Below, piece after piece: positions 11,021 through 19,112 of a stretch of 64,000 nucleotides of DNA. The notes under the pieces are model-generated. The model saw only the letters and a program-made list of their open reading frames with translations. It searched no databases and had not been told where the DNA came from. Source of the stretch: Ectothiorhodospiraceae bacterium (GTDB taxonomy: Bacteria; Pseudomonadota; Gammaproteobacteria; Nitrococcales; Aquisalimonadaceae). The stretch's first letter is position 1. Each line of letters starts with the position of its first letter. The stretch lies in assembly GCA_020831885.1 (NCBI GenBank), contig JAFIFU010000002.1, positions 1 to 64,000 on the forward strand, read 5' to 3'. Made by a program: the position numbers and the translations under genes.

Positions 11021-11066
11021 AACTCGAGAAGGGCGGTGGATCATGGATCCGGGCCCTTCCCGAGTC
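11021..11066 (-). terminator. Terminator-like hairpin between acpP and fabF
   Basis: On the minus strand CTCGGGAAGGGC and GCCCTTCTCGAG pair with one mismatch around a 16-17 nt loop, followed by TTTATTGTTT. Located after acpP and before fabF, it probably terminates part of the transcripts so that acpP mRNA exceeds fabF mRNA. The hairpin is seen; partial termination is inference. Confidence 0.6.
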
Positions 11067-11095
11067 AGTCCGGTCGGCAGACCCACCTGGGCGAT

Positions 11096-11335
11096 TCAGT
11101 CGCCCAAGTGGTTATTGACGTAATCAATTGCCTGCTGAACCGTGGTGATTTTCTCGGCTTCTTCATCGGGAATTTCGCACTCGAATTCCTCTTCCAGGGC
11201 CATCACCAGTTCCACGGTGTCCAGGGAATCCGCGCCAAGATCGTCCACAAACGAAGCCTCGGGGGTGACCTCCTCTTCCTTCACGCCCAGCTGCTCAACC
11301 ACGATTTTCTTGACGCGCTCTTCGATGCTGCTCAT
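11096..11335 (-). CDS. acpP: Acyl carrier protein
   Basis: The 79-residue acidic protein contains [19 protein letters not shown] with serine 37, the 4'-phosphopantetheine attachment site. It carries growing acyl chains for all Fab enzymes encoded around it and donates to LpxK-pathway precursors and phospholipids. GGGAG precedes the ATG. A TAGAAT at 11383-11388 (minus strand) could be the -10 box of an internal promoter in the 109-bp gap after fabG, which would fit the high demand for ACP. Confidence 0.97.
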   Translation of the reverse strand: MSSIEERVKKIVVEQLGVKEEEVTPEASFVDDLGADSLDTVELVMALEEEFECEIPDEEAEKITTVQQAIDYVNNHLGD

Positions 11336-11445
11336 AAGTTATTACTCCCGATTTGAGCCGGTCCAGATTGCATTGACGGCGTATTCTATGAAAACAGGTA
11401 CGCTCTTACCATAGCGGTTCGACAGTCGGTCCGCCGACCACCTTT

Positions 11446-12186
11446 TCACCCCATGTGCATGCCGCCGTTCACGTGCAGCGTTTCACCGGTGATGTACTCA
11501 GCCTCTTCGGAGGCCAGGAAGGCCACCGCCGCGGCGATGTGTTCCGGCTGCCCCAAAGTGCCCACGGGGATCTGCCGGACCAGTTCCTCCCGCTGCTGAT
11601 TCTCCAGCGCGCGGGTCATGTCGGTATCGATGAATCCCGGAGCGACGGCATTGACCGTCACCCCCCGGCTACCCACCTCCCGCGCCAGCGATTTGGTCAA
11701 CCCGACCAGACCTGCCTTGGCTGCAGCATAGTTGGTTTGTCCGGGATTGCCGGTGGCACCGACCACCGAGGAAATATTGATGATGCGTCCCCAGCGCGCC
11801 TTCATCATGGCGCGCATACACGCCTTGCTCATGCGAAAGGCCGAGGTCAGGTTGGTCTCAAGGATGCTCTCCCACTCCTCGTCCTTCATGCGCATCATCA
11901 GATTGTCGCGGGTGATCCCGGCGTTGTTCACCAGGATCAGGGGCGCGCCGAACGTCTTACCGATGCCGTCCATGAGCGCGGCGATGCTGTCCGGATCCGT
12001 CACGTTCAGCACTTCACCGCCACCCTGCGCCCCGGCTTCCTTCAGATAGGTGGAAATGCCGGAAGCGCCCTGCTCGGTGGTGGCGGTCCCGATCACCACG
12101 TTGCCCTTCCGGGCAAGCGTCAGCGCGATAGCCTTGCCGATGCCTCGGCTGGCCCCGGTGACCAGGGCAACACGTTGTTCTGCCAT
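11446..12186 (-). CDS. fabG: 3-oxoacyl-ACP reductase
   Basis: This NADPH-dependent short-chain dehydrogenase has 246 residues from ATG 12186 (MAEQRVALVTGASRGIG). The cofactor motif GASRGIG, the NNAG motif, a serine in NISSVVG and the catalytic YAAAK (tyrosine 153, lysine 157) are all present. It reduces 3-oxoacyl-ACP in fatty-acid elongation. It starts one base after the fabD stop, so translation is almost certainly coupled. Confidence 0.96.
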   Translation of the reverse strand: MAEQRVALVTGASRGIGKAIALTLARKGNVVIGTATTEQGASGISTYLKEAGAQGGGEVLNVTDPDSIAALMDGIGKTFGAPLILVNNAGITRDNLMMRMKDEEWESILETNLTSAFRMSKACMRAMMKARWGRIINISSVVGATGNPGQTNYAAAKAGLVGLTKSLAREVGSRGVTVNAVAPGFIDTDMTRALENQQREELVRQIPVGTLGQPEHIAAAVAFLASEEAEYITGETLHVNGGMHMG

Positions 12187-12187
12187 G

Positions 12188-13126
12188 TCAACTTCCCTCG
12201 TTGATTGCCTTGTCCAGGGTATCCGGGTCGAACACCGCCTGGGCGACAAGACCGCGCTCAATCCGCTTGGTCAGGCCGGCCAGCACCTTTCCCGGACCAG
12301 CCTCCACCAACCGGCCGACACCCTGGGACGCCAGCCACTGCACGGTCTCCACCCAGCGCACGGGGCTGTGGAGCTGCTGCACCAGGCGCGCCCGCATGGC
12401 GTCCGGCTCACCGGCCAGGCTCACATCGGCATTGTGTACCACGGGAATACGCGGCGTGCGCAGCGCGACATCCGCGAGCGCCTGAGCCAGCCGCTCGGAG
12501 GCCGGGCGCATCAACGCGCAATGGGACGGCACACTGACCGGCAGCGGCATGGCGCGTTTGGCTCCGGCAGCCTTGGCTGCCTCGCAGGCCCGTTCCACCG
12601 CTTCCCGATCACCGGCCACGACAACCTGTCCCGGCGCATTGAAATTCACCGCTTCCACCACCGCGCCCTGCGCTACGTCGGCGCAGACCTGCCGGACGGC
12701 GTCATCCTCAAGGCCGAGGACAGCGGCCATCGCACCTTTGCCTTCTGGCACCGCTTCCTGCATGAACCGGCCGCGCTCGGCCACCAGGCGTACCGCCTCG
12801 TTGAAATCCAGGGCCTCGGCGCAGACCAGTGCGGTGTATTCCCCCAGGGAGTGGCCGGCCATGAAGGCCGGTTCGGCACCGCCCCGGGCCTTCCAGACCC
12901 GCCACACCGCCACGCCGGCGGCAAGCATGGCGGGCTGCGTCCGGTCCGTGCGGTTCAGGGTCTCAGCGGGCCCTTTCTGGCTGAGCTGCCAGAGATCATC
13001 ACCCAGGGCATCGGAGGCTTGCTGGAAGGTCTCGCGGACCTGGGGATAGGCACCGGCCAGCTCGGCCAGCATGCCCACGGCCTGCGAGCCCTGGCCGGGA
13101 AACACGAATGCGGTCTTCTCTGCCAT
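12188..13126 (-). CDS. fabD: Malonyl-CoA:ACP transacylase
   Basis: FabD (312 residues) loads malonate from CoA onto ACP. Serine 93 of GHSLGEY is the nucleophile, and the N-terminal FVFPGQGSQAVGM and a later histidine in SVPSHCALM are as expected. It lies between fabH and fabG in the standard order, with 30 bp between it and fabH. Confidence 0.96.
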   Translation of the reverse strand: MAEKTAFVFPGQGSQAVGMLAELAGAYPQVRETFQQASDALGDDLWQLSQKGPAETLNRTDRTQPAMLAAGVAVWRVWKARGGAEPAFMAGHSLGEYTALVCAEALDFNEAVRLVAERGRFMQEAVPEGKGAMAAVLGLEDDAVRQVCADVAQGAVVEAVNFNAPGQVVVAGDREAVERACEAAKAAGAKRAMPLPVSVPSHCALMRPASERLAQALADVALRTPRIPVVHNADVSLAGEPDAMRARLVQQLHSPVRWVETVQWLASQGVGRLVEAGPGKVLAGLTKRIERGLVAQAVFDPDTLDKAINEGS

Positions 13127-13156
13127 GATCTGGCTCCTGTTCTTCTTGCCCGCGGT

Positions 13157-14128
13157 TCAGAAACGCACCAATGCCGAACCCCACGTGAAGCCACCACCGA
13201 ATGCCTCCAGCAATAGCAGATCACCGGGCTTGATGCGGCCATCCCGCACGGCGGCATCCAGCGCCAGCGGAATGGAAGCGGAGGATGTGTTGCCATGATG
13301 CTGGACCGTCTGCACCACGCGATCCATGGGCAAGCCCAGCTTGCGCGCGGTGGCCTGGATGATGCGGACATTGGCCTGGTGCGGCACCAGCCAGTCCACG
13401 TCCTCCTTCTTCAGACCGTTGGCTGCCAGCGTCTCATCGACGATGCGGCCCAGCGTCCGCACAGCCACCTTGAAAACCTCGTTCCCGCGCATGCTGATCT
13501 TGCCGCTGGTCTCATCCAGGCGTTCATACCCCAGGCCGGGTCCCCAGGGCACGTTGAGCAGATCCTCCTGGGTTCCGTCCGCGTGCAGATGGGTGGACAG
13601 GATACCCGGCGTGTCGGAGGCCTCCACCACCACGGCCCCGGCACCGTCACCGAAGAGCACGCAGGTACCCCGGTCCCGCCAGTTCAGCAGACGGGTCATG
13701 GTGTCCGCGCCGATGACCAGCGCCCGGCGGGCGCCCCCGGTGCGCAGAAAACGATCCGTCACATCCAGCGCGAACACGAAACTGGAACACGCCGCCGCCA
13801 CGTCGAATGCCGGGGCCCCCTGCTGCACACCCAGGGCTCGTTGCACCAGGCAGGCATTGCTGGGAAAGACCCGGTCCGGCGTGCAGGTGCCCAGTACGAT
13901 CAGGTCGATATCCGCCGCGGCGACCCCCGCGCTGTCCAGGGCGGCACGCGCGGCCTCGATGGCCATGTCGCTGCAAGTCTGGTTCTCTGCCACCACGCGC
14001 CGCTCCGCGATCCCGGTCCGCTCCCGGATCCAGGTGTCGCTCGTGTCCACCAGCGCCTCCAGCTCGGCGTTGGTCATGATGCGCTCAGGCAGATAACTGC
14101 CAGTCCCGATGATGCGTGTATAGGTCAC
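13157..14128 (-). CDS. fabH: 3-oxoacyl-ACP synthase III (KAS III)
   Basis: FabH starts fatty-acid synthesis by condensing acetyl-CoA with malonyl-ACP. The 323-residue sequence has cysteine 114 in [10 protein letters not shown], the histidine of [11 protein letters not shown], the asparagine of HGNTSSAS, and the C-terminal [12 protein letters not shown]. The start ATG overlaps the plsX stop as ATGA. Nothing is unusual in length or residues. Confidence 0.96.
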   Translation of the reverse strand: MTYTRIIGTGSYLPERIMTNAELEALVDTSDTWIRERTGIAERRVVAENQTCSDMAIEAARAALDSAGVAAADIDLIVLGTCTPDRVFPSNACLVQRALGVQQGAPAFDVAAACSSFVFALDVTDRFLRTGGARRALVIGADTMTRLLNWRDRGTCVLFGDGAGAVVVEASDTPGILSTHLHADGTQEDLLNVPWGPGLGYERLDETSGKISMRGNEVFKVAVRTLGRIVDETLAANGLKKEDVDWLVPHQANVRIIQATARKLGLPMDRVVQTVQHHGNTSSASIPLALDAAVRDGRIKPGDLLLLEAFGGGFTWGSALVRF

Positions 14129-15159
14129 TTGTCGTCTCTTTCTGACAGCATCTGATCCAGCCGCTCGTCGATCAGGGTCGGTACACCCTTTTCGACCTCC
14201 AGCATGGCCGTCTCAATGGCCTGGCCGAAGGCGACCTCGTCCGCGCCCCCGTGGCTCTTCAGCACGATACCACGCAGCCCCAGCAAACTTGCACCATTGT
14301 ACCGGCGAGGATCAATGCGTCGACTCAGATTGCGCAGCACCGGCATGGCAACCAAACCGGCCAGCCGGGTGAACAGGTTACGCCGGAACTCTTCCCGCAT
14401 GTACTGCGCGATGAGCGAGGCAACCCCTTCCGATGTCTTCAGTGCGACATTGCCCACGAAACCGTCGCAGACAACCACGTCGGCCACTCCCTTGAAGATG
14501 TCATCCCCTTCCACGTAACCGACATAATTGAGGCGGCTCTGGGACAGCGCCCGGGCTGCCTGCTTGACCTGGTCGCTACCCTTGATTTCCTCTTCGCCGA
14601 TATTCAGCAAGCCCACACTGGGCGCCCCGCGGTTGTCGAGCGCCTCGGCCATCACAGCCCCCATCACGGCGAACTGGAACAGGTGCTCCGCGGAACTGTC
14701 CACGTTGGCGCCGAGATCCAGCATGCGGGTGTAGCCCCCGATGGAAGGGATGGTGGTGATAATCGCGGGCCGGTCGATTCCGGGGAGGGTTTTGAGAACG
14801 TAGCGGGCAGTTGCCATTAATGCGCCGGTGTTGCCCGCGCTGACGCAGGCTCCGGCTTCGCCGGATTTGACCAGATTGATAGCCACCCGCATGGAGGAAT
14901 CCTTCTTCAGCCGCAGGGCCTGGGAAGGCGGTTCGTCCATGCCCACCGTCTGGGATGCGTGATGCACCAGCAGACGGTCATTCTCACCGGCGCCGTGCCG
15001 GCCGAGTTCATCGCGTAATACCGCCTCGTCGCCCACAAGAATGAGCCGCAGACCAGGGTGGCGGCGGAGGATGGACAGCGCTGACGGGACAACCACGCTG
15101 GGGCCGTGGTCACCACCCATCGCGTCCAGCGCAATGGTCACGGTTTCGGTCATGGGCAT
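14125..15159 (-). CDS. plsX: Phosphate acyltransferase PlsX
   Basis: PlsX makes acyl-phosphate from acyl-ACP for glycerolipid synthesis at the membrane. The 344-residue product shows [19 protein letters not shown] near the start and the [15 protein letters not shown] and [17 protein letters not shown] segments typical of the family. Two ATGs lie close together (15159 MPMTETV and 15153 MTETV); neither has a strong ribosome binding site. A terminator-like hairpin sits upstream, between rpmF and plsX. Confidence 0.95.
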   Translation of the reverse strand: MPMTETVTIALDAMGGDHGPSVVVPSALSILRRHPGLRLILVGDEAVLRDELGRHGAGENDRLLVHHASQTVGMDEPPSQALRLKKDSSMRVAINLVKSGEAGACVSAGNTGALMATARYVLKTLPGIDRPAIITTIPSIGGYTRMLDLGANVDSSAEHLFQFAVMGAVMAEALDNRGAPSVGLLNIGEEEIKGSDQVKQAARALSQSRLNYVGYVEGDDIFKGVADVVVCDGFVGNVALKTSEGVASLIAQYMREEFRRNLFTRLAGLVAMPVLRNLSRRIDPRRYNGASLLGLRGIVLKSHGGADEVAFGQAIETAMLEVEKGVPTLIDERLDQMLSERDDK

Positions 15160-15189
15160 CCGGAAAGAAGCACAACGCGTTGCCGGTTT

Positions 15190-15233
15190 CGAAAACGAAA
15201 CGCTCGCGCCCCGGTACTCCGGCCGCGCGAGCG
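15190..15233 (-). terminator. Terminator-like hairpin between rpmF and plsX
   Basis: On the minus strand CGCTCGCGCGGCCGG-type sequence pairs with CCGGGGCGCGAGCG, followed by TTTCGTTTTCG. It probably reduces read-through from the ribosomal protein gene rpmF into plsX/fab genes. The stem is strong but the U-run is interrupted, so partial termination is the likelier outcome. Confidence 0.6.
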
Positions 15234-15248
15234 TCCTGCCCGGCCTGA

Positions 15249-15431
15249 TTATTCTTCGTTACTGGTGTCCAGTACCTTGCGCCCGCGGTAGAACCCGTCC
15301 GGCGTGATGTGGTGCCGGCGATGGGTTTCGCCCGACGTGCTGTCCACGGACAGCGTCGGGCCCGTCAGGGCGTCGTGCGCGCGACGCATGCCGCGCTTGG
15401 ACCGGGTTTTACGATTCTGCTGAACCGCCAT
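15249..15431 (-). CDS. rpmF: 50S ribosomal protein L32
   Basis: ATG 15431 gives the 60-residue [20 protein letters not shown], the near-invariant start of bacterial L32, with a basic N-terminus and [18 protein letters not shown]. No zinc-binding cysteine pair is present, as in other gammaproteobacterial L32. It follows yceD by 25 bp and belongs to the classic yceD-rpmF-plsX-fab order. Confidence 0.97.
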   Translation of the reverse strand: MAVQQNRKTRSKRGMRRAHDALTGPTLSVDSTSGETHRRHHITPDGFYRGRKVLDTSNEE

Positions 15432-15456
15432 GGTCAATCTCCTTACACTTGAGTAC

Positions 15457-15993
15457 TCAGTTCTCGTCCCGTTTTTTCAGGACGTCAAGAACGGCAAATG
15501 GATTCGGCCGCCGGCCCTCCCCGCCCTGTTCCACGGCCGACGCCCCGATCGTCACCGAAACCGGCTCACAATCAGGGGTGTCCTCGTGCCTGGCCAACGC
15601 GGGGAGCGCCAGGATCAATTCGTCTTCCACCAACTCCGCCAGGCGCTGCGGCGTTTCTTCCAGCAGCAGCGGATCGTAGTCATCGGGTAGCGCGGCAGCC
15701 TCCTCCTCGGACAGGCAGACCGCAAGCGCCACCCGGGCTTCCAGCGTCAGCGGCATGGGCTGCAGGCAGCGCTGACAGGCCAGTGCCACGCTGGCCCGCA
15801 CCGACCCGGTCACCGTGGCCCGACGCGCTTGATCCCGTTCGAACACAAGGACCAGGTGCGCCTCCCCGGCGTCGTCCACCAGCGCCTCGCACAAGCGGGG
15901 CATCCGGCGCAGCGCCAGGCTTCCTGCCAGCTCCTGGCCACGATCCACGAGCTTCAGCACATCTATCGTCACGGGCAGGGGCCGGGCAGTCAT
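15457..15993 (-). CDS. yceD: YceD/DUF177 family protein (23S rRNA accumulation)
   Basis: The 178-residue protein begins [19 protein letters not shown] and carries the conserved CQRCLQPM pair of cysteines in the middle and an acidic C-terminal half ([15 protein letters not shown]-type). YceD homologues are linked to 23S rRNA accumulation in E. coli and plants. A consensus promoter ends ten bases before the ATG, so the transcript should have almost no leader, and no Shine-Dalgarno is visible. It heads the yceD-rpmF-plsX-fab operon. Confidence 0.88.
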   Translation of the reverse strand: MTARPLPVTIDVLKLVDRGQELAGSLALRRMPRLCEALVDDAGEAHLVLVFERDQARRATVTGSVRASVALACQRCLQPMPLTLEARVALAVCLSEEEAAALPDDYDPLLLEETPQRLAELVEDELILALPALARHEDTPDCEPVSVTIGASAVEQGGEGRRPNPFAVLDVLKKRDEN

Positions 15994-16002
15994 AAGAGGC
16001 GC

Positions 16003-16031
16003 ATATTATCCGCGCTGTCTGGGACTGTCAA
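16003..16031 (-). promoter_or_regulatory. Consensus sigma70 promoter for the yceD-rpmF-fab operon
   Basis: On the minus strand TTGACA (16031-16026), a 17-bp spacer and TAATAT (16008-16003) form a near-perfect sigma70 promoter. The expected transcription start, 6-8 bases downstream, is at about 15995-15997, only 0-4 bases before the yceD ATG at 15993. Confidence 0.8.
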
Positions 16032-16107
16032 AAGCATCGACGGCTGCTGACCACCGGGCGGAATTATGTCATGGTCTGAGCCGGATCCCTGCTGTATGGC
16101 AACTGTG

Positions 16108-16698
16108 ATGACCCGAACCCCGCCCCCACTGATACTGGCCTCCGGTTCCCGCTACCGCCGCGCGCTGCTGGACCGCCTGCGGATACCGTATCAGGTGGAT
16201 GCCCCGGACATCGACGAACAACGCAACGATGGCGAACCCCCGCAGGATTATGTGCGCCGCCTGGCCCACGAAAAGGCGTTGGCCGTCGCGGGCCGGCACC
16301 CGGGAGCACTGGTGATCGGCTCCGATCAGGCCGCGGAACTTGACGGGCGCGTGCTGGGCAAGCCGGGAACCCGCGAACTGGCCCACGCCCAACTCATGGC
16401 CGCCTCGGGCAGAACCGTGCGTTTTGTGACCGGACTCTGCGTGCTGGACACGCGGGACGGCGGAACCCGGCTGGACGTGATCCCGTTCGAGGTCCGTTTC
16501 CGGGTGCTGGATGCGCCCACCGTTCAGCGCTATCTGGACAAGGAGCCGGCTCTGGACGCGGCCGGCAGCTTTCACGCGGAAGGCCTGGGCATCAGCCTGT
16601 TCAGCGCCATGCACGGAGAGGACCCCACCGCCCTCATCGGCCTCCCCCTGATCCGGTTGGCAGCGTTCCTGCGCGCATCAGGCGTACCGGTACCTTGA
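16108..16698 (+). CDS. Maf-family nucleotide pyrophosphatase (YceF-like)
   Basis: Maf proteins hydrolyse non-canonical or modified nucleoside triphosphates; the YceF branch prefers 7-methyl-GTP. Visible motifs are LILASGSRYRRALLDRL, APDIDEQRNDGEPPQDYVRR, VIGSDQAAEL with the catalytic aspartate, and AGSFHAEGLGISLF. I place the start at 16108 (MTRTPPPLILAS), giving 196 residues; in-frame ATGs at 16096 and 16066 are possible. It is divergent from yceD, as in many gammaproteobacteria. Confidence 0.88.
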   Translation: MTRTPPPLILASGSRYRRALLDRLRIPYQVDAPDIDEQRNDGEPPQDYVRRLAHEKALAVAGRHPGALVIGSDQAAELDGRVLGKPGTRELAHAQLMAASGRTVRFVTGLCVLDTRDGGTRLDVIPFEVRFRVLDAPTVQRYLDKEPALDAAGSFHAEGLGISLFSAMHGEDPTALIGLPLIRLAAFLRASGVPVP

Positions 16699-16717
16699 GG
16701 AAGGCGCCAGTGCTTCC

Positions 16718-17719
16718 CTAGCGCAATGTCGCCTCGCTGAGCAACAGCTCCTCGATCCTGTTCATCACGCTGGAGCCGATCCGCCCGCCGAGTTGCTGCA
16801 GGAGGTTGGGACGAACGGTGAAATCCTTCAGGTGTTCCACCCCCACCACGTCGCGGGCCACCGAATGGAGACTTCCGATATCGTCCGCCAGGCCGAGCTC
16901 GACCCCCTGCTGGCCGGTCCAGACGAGCCCGCTGAAAAGGTCGGCGTTGTCCGCGAGCCGGTCACCCCGCCCGGTGCGCACCGCATCGATGAATTGCTGG
17001 TGGATCTCATCCAACAGGCCTTCGATCCAGGCCACGTCCTCCTCCCGCTCCGGCGAGAAGGGGTCCAGCAAGGCTTTGCTTTCGCCGGCGGTGTACAGCC
17101 GTCGCTCAATACCGAGCCGGTCAAGCGCCTCATCCACCCCGAAACCCTGGGCAATCACACCGATGGAACCGATCATCGTCGCACGGTCGACGAAGATGCG
17201 ATCAGCGGACACCGCCAGGTAGTAGGCGCCCGAGGTGAACATGTCGTCAGCCACCGCATAGACGGGGATCTCCGGATACGCTTCCTTCAGCCGGCGGACC
17301 TCGTCATTGATCTGGCTGGCCTGCACGGGACTTCCACCGGGGCTGTTGACATAAAGCACCACGGCCCGGGTTCCGCTATCCCGGAAGGCCGCCTGCAACC
17401 CGCGAATCACCAGTTCCGCACGGTTGCTGCTGTCCGGGAGCAGCACGCCGCTGACCTTGACCACGGCAGTATGCTCCCGCGGCCCGGGGTCCGGCCCGAA
17501 TACCCAGCCACGGGCCAGGGCCAGCACCAGGAACAGATACCCCAGGAACAGCAGCTTGAAGAAGATGCCCCAGCGTCGCGCCAGCCGGCGCTCGCGAATC
17601 CCCTCCAGCGCGATGTCCCGCAGGGCTTCCCGTTCCCAGCGCTCATCATCGGTCCGGGAGGTGTCCGCGGCGCGGGACCGACGTGTCAGCGGACCAGAGG
17701 TCCAGCGATCATCACTCAT
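16718..17719 (-). CDS. sppA: Signal peptide peptidase SppA, S49 family
   Basis: This 333-residue inner-membrane protease degrades cleaved signal peptides. A basic cytoplasmic N-terminus leads to one membrane segment (FFKLLFLGYLFLVLALARGW), then a periplasmic S49 domain with LYVNSPGGSPVQASQI, the nucleophile serine in MFTSGAYYLAVSAD and the general-base lysine in TAGESKALLDPFS. The length is that of the short, single-domain SppA. It lies 5 bp after rluC on the minus strand; this pairing is common in gammaproteobacteria. Confidence 0.92.
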   Translation of the reverse strand: MSDDRWTSGPLTRRSRAADTSRTDDERWEREALRDIALEGIRERRLARRWGIFFKLLFLGYLFLVLALARGWVFGPDPGPREHTAVVKVSGVLLPDSSNRAELVIRGLQAAFRDSGTRAVVLYVNSPGGSPVQASQINDEVRRLKEAYPEIPVYAVADDMFTSGAYYLAVSADRIFVDRATMIGSIGVIAQGFGVDEALDRLGIERRLYTAGESKALLDPFSPEREEDVAWIEGLLDEIHQQFIDAVRTGRGDRLADNADLFSGLVWTGQQGVELGLADDIGSLHSVARDVVGVEHLKDFTVRPNLLQQLGGRIGSSVMNRIEELLLSEATLR

Positions 17720-17724
17720 TCCCT

Positions 17725-18714
17725 TTACTCCACGATTCCGTTGTCCTGTGGGGGCGCCTGCAGCCGGTCCAGGACCACCCGCAGGTCCGGGCTCAGCTCT
17801 GCAGACAGCACGCGCCGTTCGCCGGTTTCCGGATCATCGAAAGCCAGGTAATGGGCGTGCAGGAACAGGCGCTTGAGCCCCAGTGCGCGGAAACGCCGGT
17901 TGTCTTCACTGTCCCCGTAACGGGTGTCGCCCGCAACCGGCAGACCCAGGTGCGCCGCATGCACGCGTATCTGGTGCGTTCGCCCGGTGGCGATATCCAC
18001 TTCCGCAAGGCAACAGCCCGGATAACGCTCAAGGGCGCGGAACACGCTCCTGGAAGCCTTTCCTTCCGCCGACACCCGGACCGTACGTTCCCCGTCACGC
18101 CGCGCATTCCGGTCCAGGGCTGCTTCCACCGGCACCGGGCCGCGGGGAAGCTGCCCCACCAGCAGGGTCAGATAGCGTTTCTCCAGTCCACCATCCCGGA
18201 TCAGTGTGTGCATCCGTCGCAGAACGCTTCGCCGCCGCGCCACCAGCAGGACACCACTGGTCTCCCGATCCAGCCGGTGCACAAGCTCCAGAAACGGATC
18301 CTCGGGTCGCAGGATGCGGAGCGCCTCGATCAACCCGAAACGAAGTCCGCTTCCGCCGTGGACGGCGAGACCAGCCGGCTTGTTGATGGCCAGCAGCCCC
18401 CGATCCTGGTAGATCACACCGGCACGCAACTGGCGCGCGAGCCACGGCGGAATCTCCGGCTCCGCTCCGTTTCCTGCCGGTGCCACCCGCACGGGTGGCA
18501 ATCGGATCGAGGCGCCGGCCTGCAGACGATCGGAGGGATTGGCGCGCCGCCCATCCACCCGCACCTCGCCCTTGCGCAGCAGGCGATAGATCCGTGTCCG
18601 CGGAACCCCCTTGAGTTCACGCATCAAAAAGTTGTCCACACGCTGACCCGCCGTCGCCTCATCAACGGTCACGTGGCGCACACCCGGCTTGCTGGATTTC
18701 GCTGAACTATCCAC
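17725..18714 (-). CDS. rluC: 23S rRNA pseudouridine synthase RluC
   Basis: RluC modifies U955, U2504 and U2580 of 23S rRNA. The 329-residue protein has an N-terminal S4 RNA-binding domain (RVDNFLMRELKGVPRTRIYR) and the catalytic aspartate in LELVHRLDRETSGVLL, then TGRTHQIRVHAAHLGLPV. Its position divergent from rne matches E. coli and Pseudomonas, which supports RluC rather than RluD. Confidence 0.93.
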   Translation of the reverse strand: MDSSAKSSKPGVRHVTVDEATAGQRVDNFLMRELKGVPRTRIYRLLRKGEVRVDGRRANPSDRLQAGASIRLPPVRVAPAGNGAEPEIPPWLARQLRAGVIYQDRGLLAINKPAGLAVHGGSGLRFGLIEALRILRPEDPFLELVHRLDRETSGVLLVARRRSVLRRMHTLIRDGGLEKRYLTLLVGQLPRGPVPVEAALDRNARRDGERTVRVSAEGKASRSVFRALERYPGCCLAEVDIATGRTHQIRVHAAHLGLPVAGDTRYGDSEDNRRFRALGLKRLFLHAHYLAFDDPETGERRVLSAELSPDLRVVLDRLQAPPQDNGIVE

Positions 18715-18743
18715 CGGGCGATGATACTAAATGCTGACGCCGT

Positions 18744-18772
18744 TTGCTGCACTACGGCAAGGCTGATATATT
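18744..18772 (+). promoter_or_regulatory. Sigma70 promoter of rne
   Basis: TTGCTG (18744-18749), a 17-bp spacer and TATATT (18767-18772) form a good sigma70 promoter oriented toward rne. It implies a start near 18779 and a leader of about 334 nt, close to the long autoregulatory leader known for E. coli rne. Confidence 0.75.
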
Positions 18773-18778
18773 GGCGGC

Positions 18779-19112
18779 ACGTCCGCCGGCGCGCTTGCAT
18801 GCGGCGATTAGGCCTGACAGGCCTTTTGCGGGCTACAAACAAACGATGGTTTCGCGACACCTGCCGCTGGCAGGTGGTTTTTTTATTTGGACTGATCCTG
18901 CTCCGGTCAACGACCGGAGCACCAATTCGCTCCCATGCCCATGTCCCGGACGGTTCTATCCAATCTGGTTGTCTGGCGCCTGGCTGCCCTGCTGCTGATT
19001 CGGCTGGCGGGCCGGCGCGATGCCGGCTGGTTCCGCGCCGCGATGGCTGCCAACACCCAAGGTCTGACTGACGGAGGACCGCGCATGGTTGAGCGTCGGA
19101 GACAGAAACACC
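18779..19112 (+). promoter_or_regulatory. Structured 5' leader of rne with three hairpins
   Basis: The 398-bp gap between rluC and rne holds no credible gene. Three hairpins are visible: AGGCCT-gac-AGGCCT with TTT after it (18810-18826), CACCTGCC-gct-GGCAGGTG followed by seven Ts (18858-18884), and GCTCCGGTC-aac-GACCGGAGC (18900-18920). The second has the form of an intrinsic terminator. E. coli rne also has three leader hairpins through which RNase E controls its own mRNA. By analogy this leader is probably autoregulatory; the terminator-like second hairpin could also cause premature termination. Confidence 0.65.

Noticed and set aside
16704-16722. Short match to the end of the 40581 inverted-repeat element near the maf/sppA junction
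   Set aside because: Only about 11-12 bases match (AGTGCTTCCCTA); too short to call a copy.
18721-19071. 116-codon frame in the rne leader
   Set aside because: It starts inside the rne promoter and translates through hairpins; the leader interpretation explains the sequence better.
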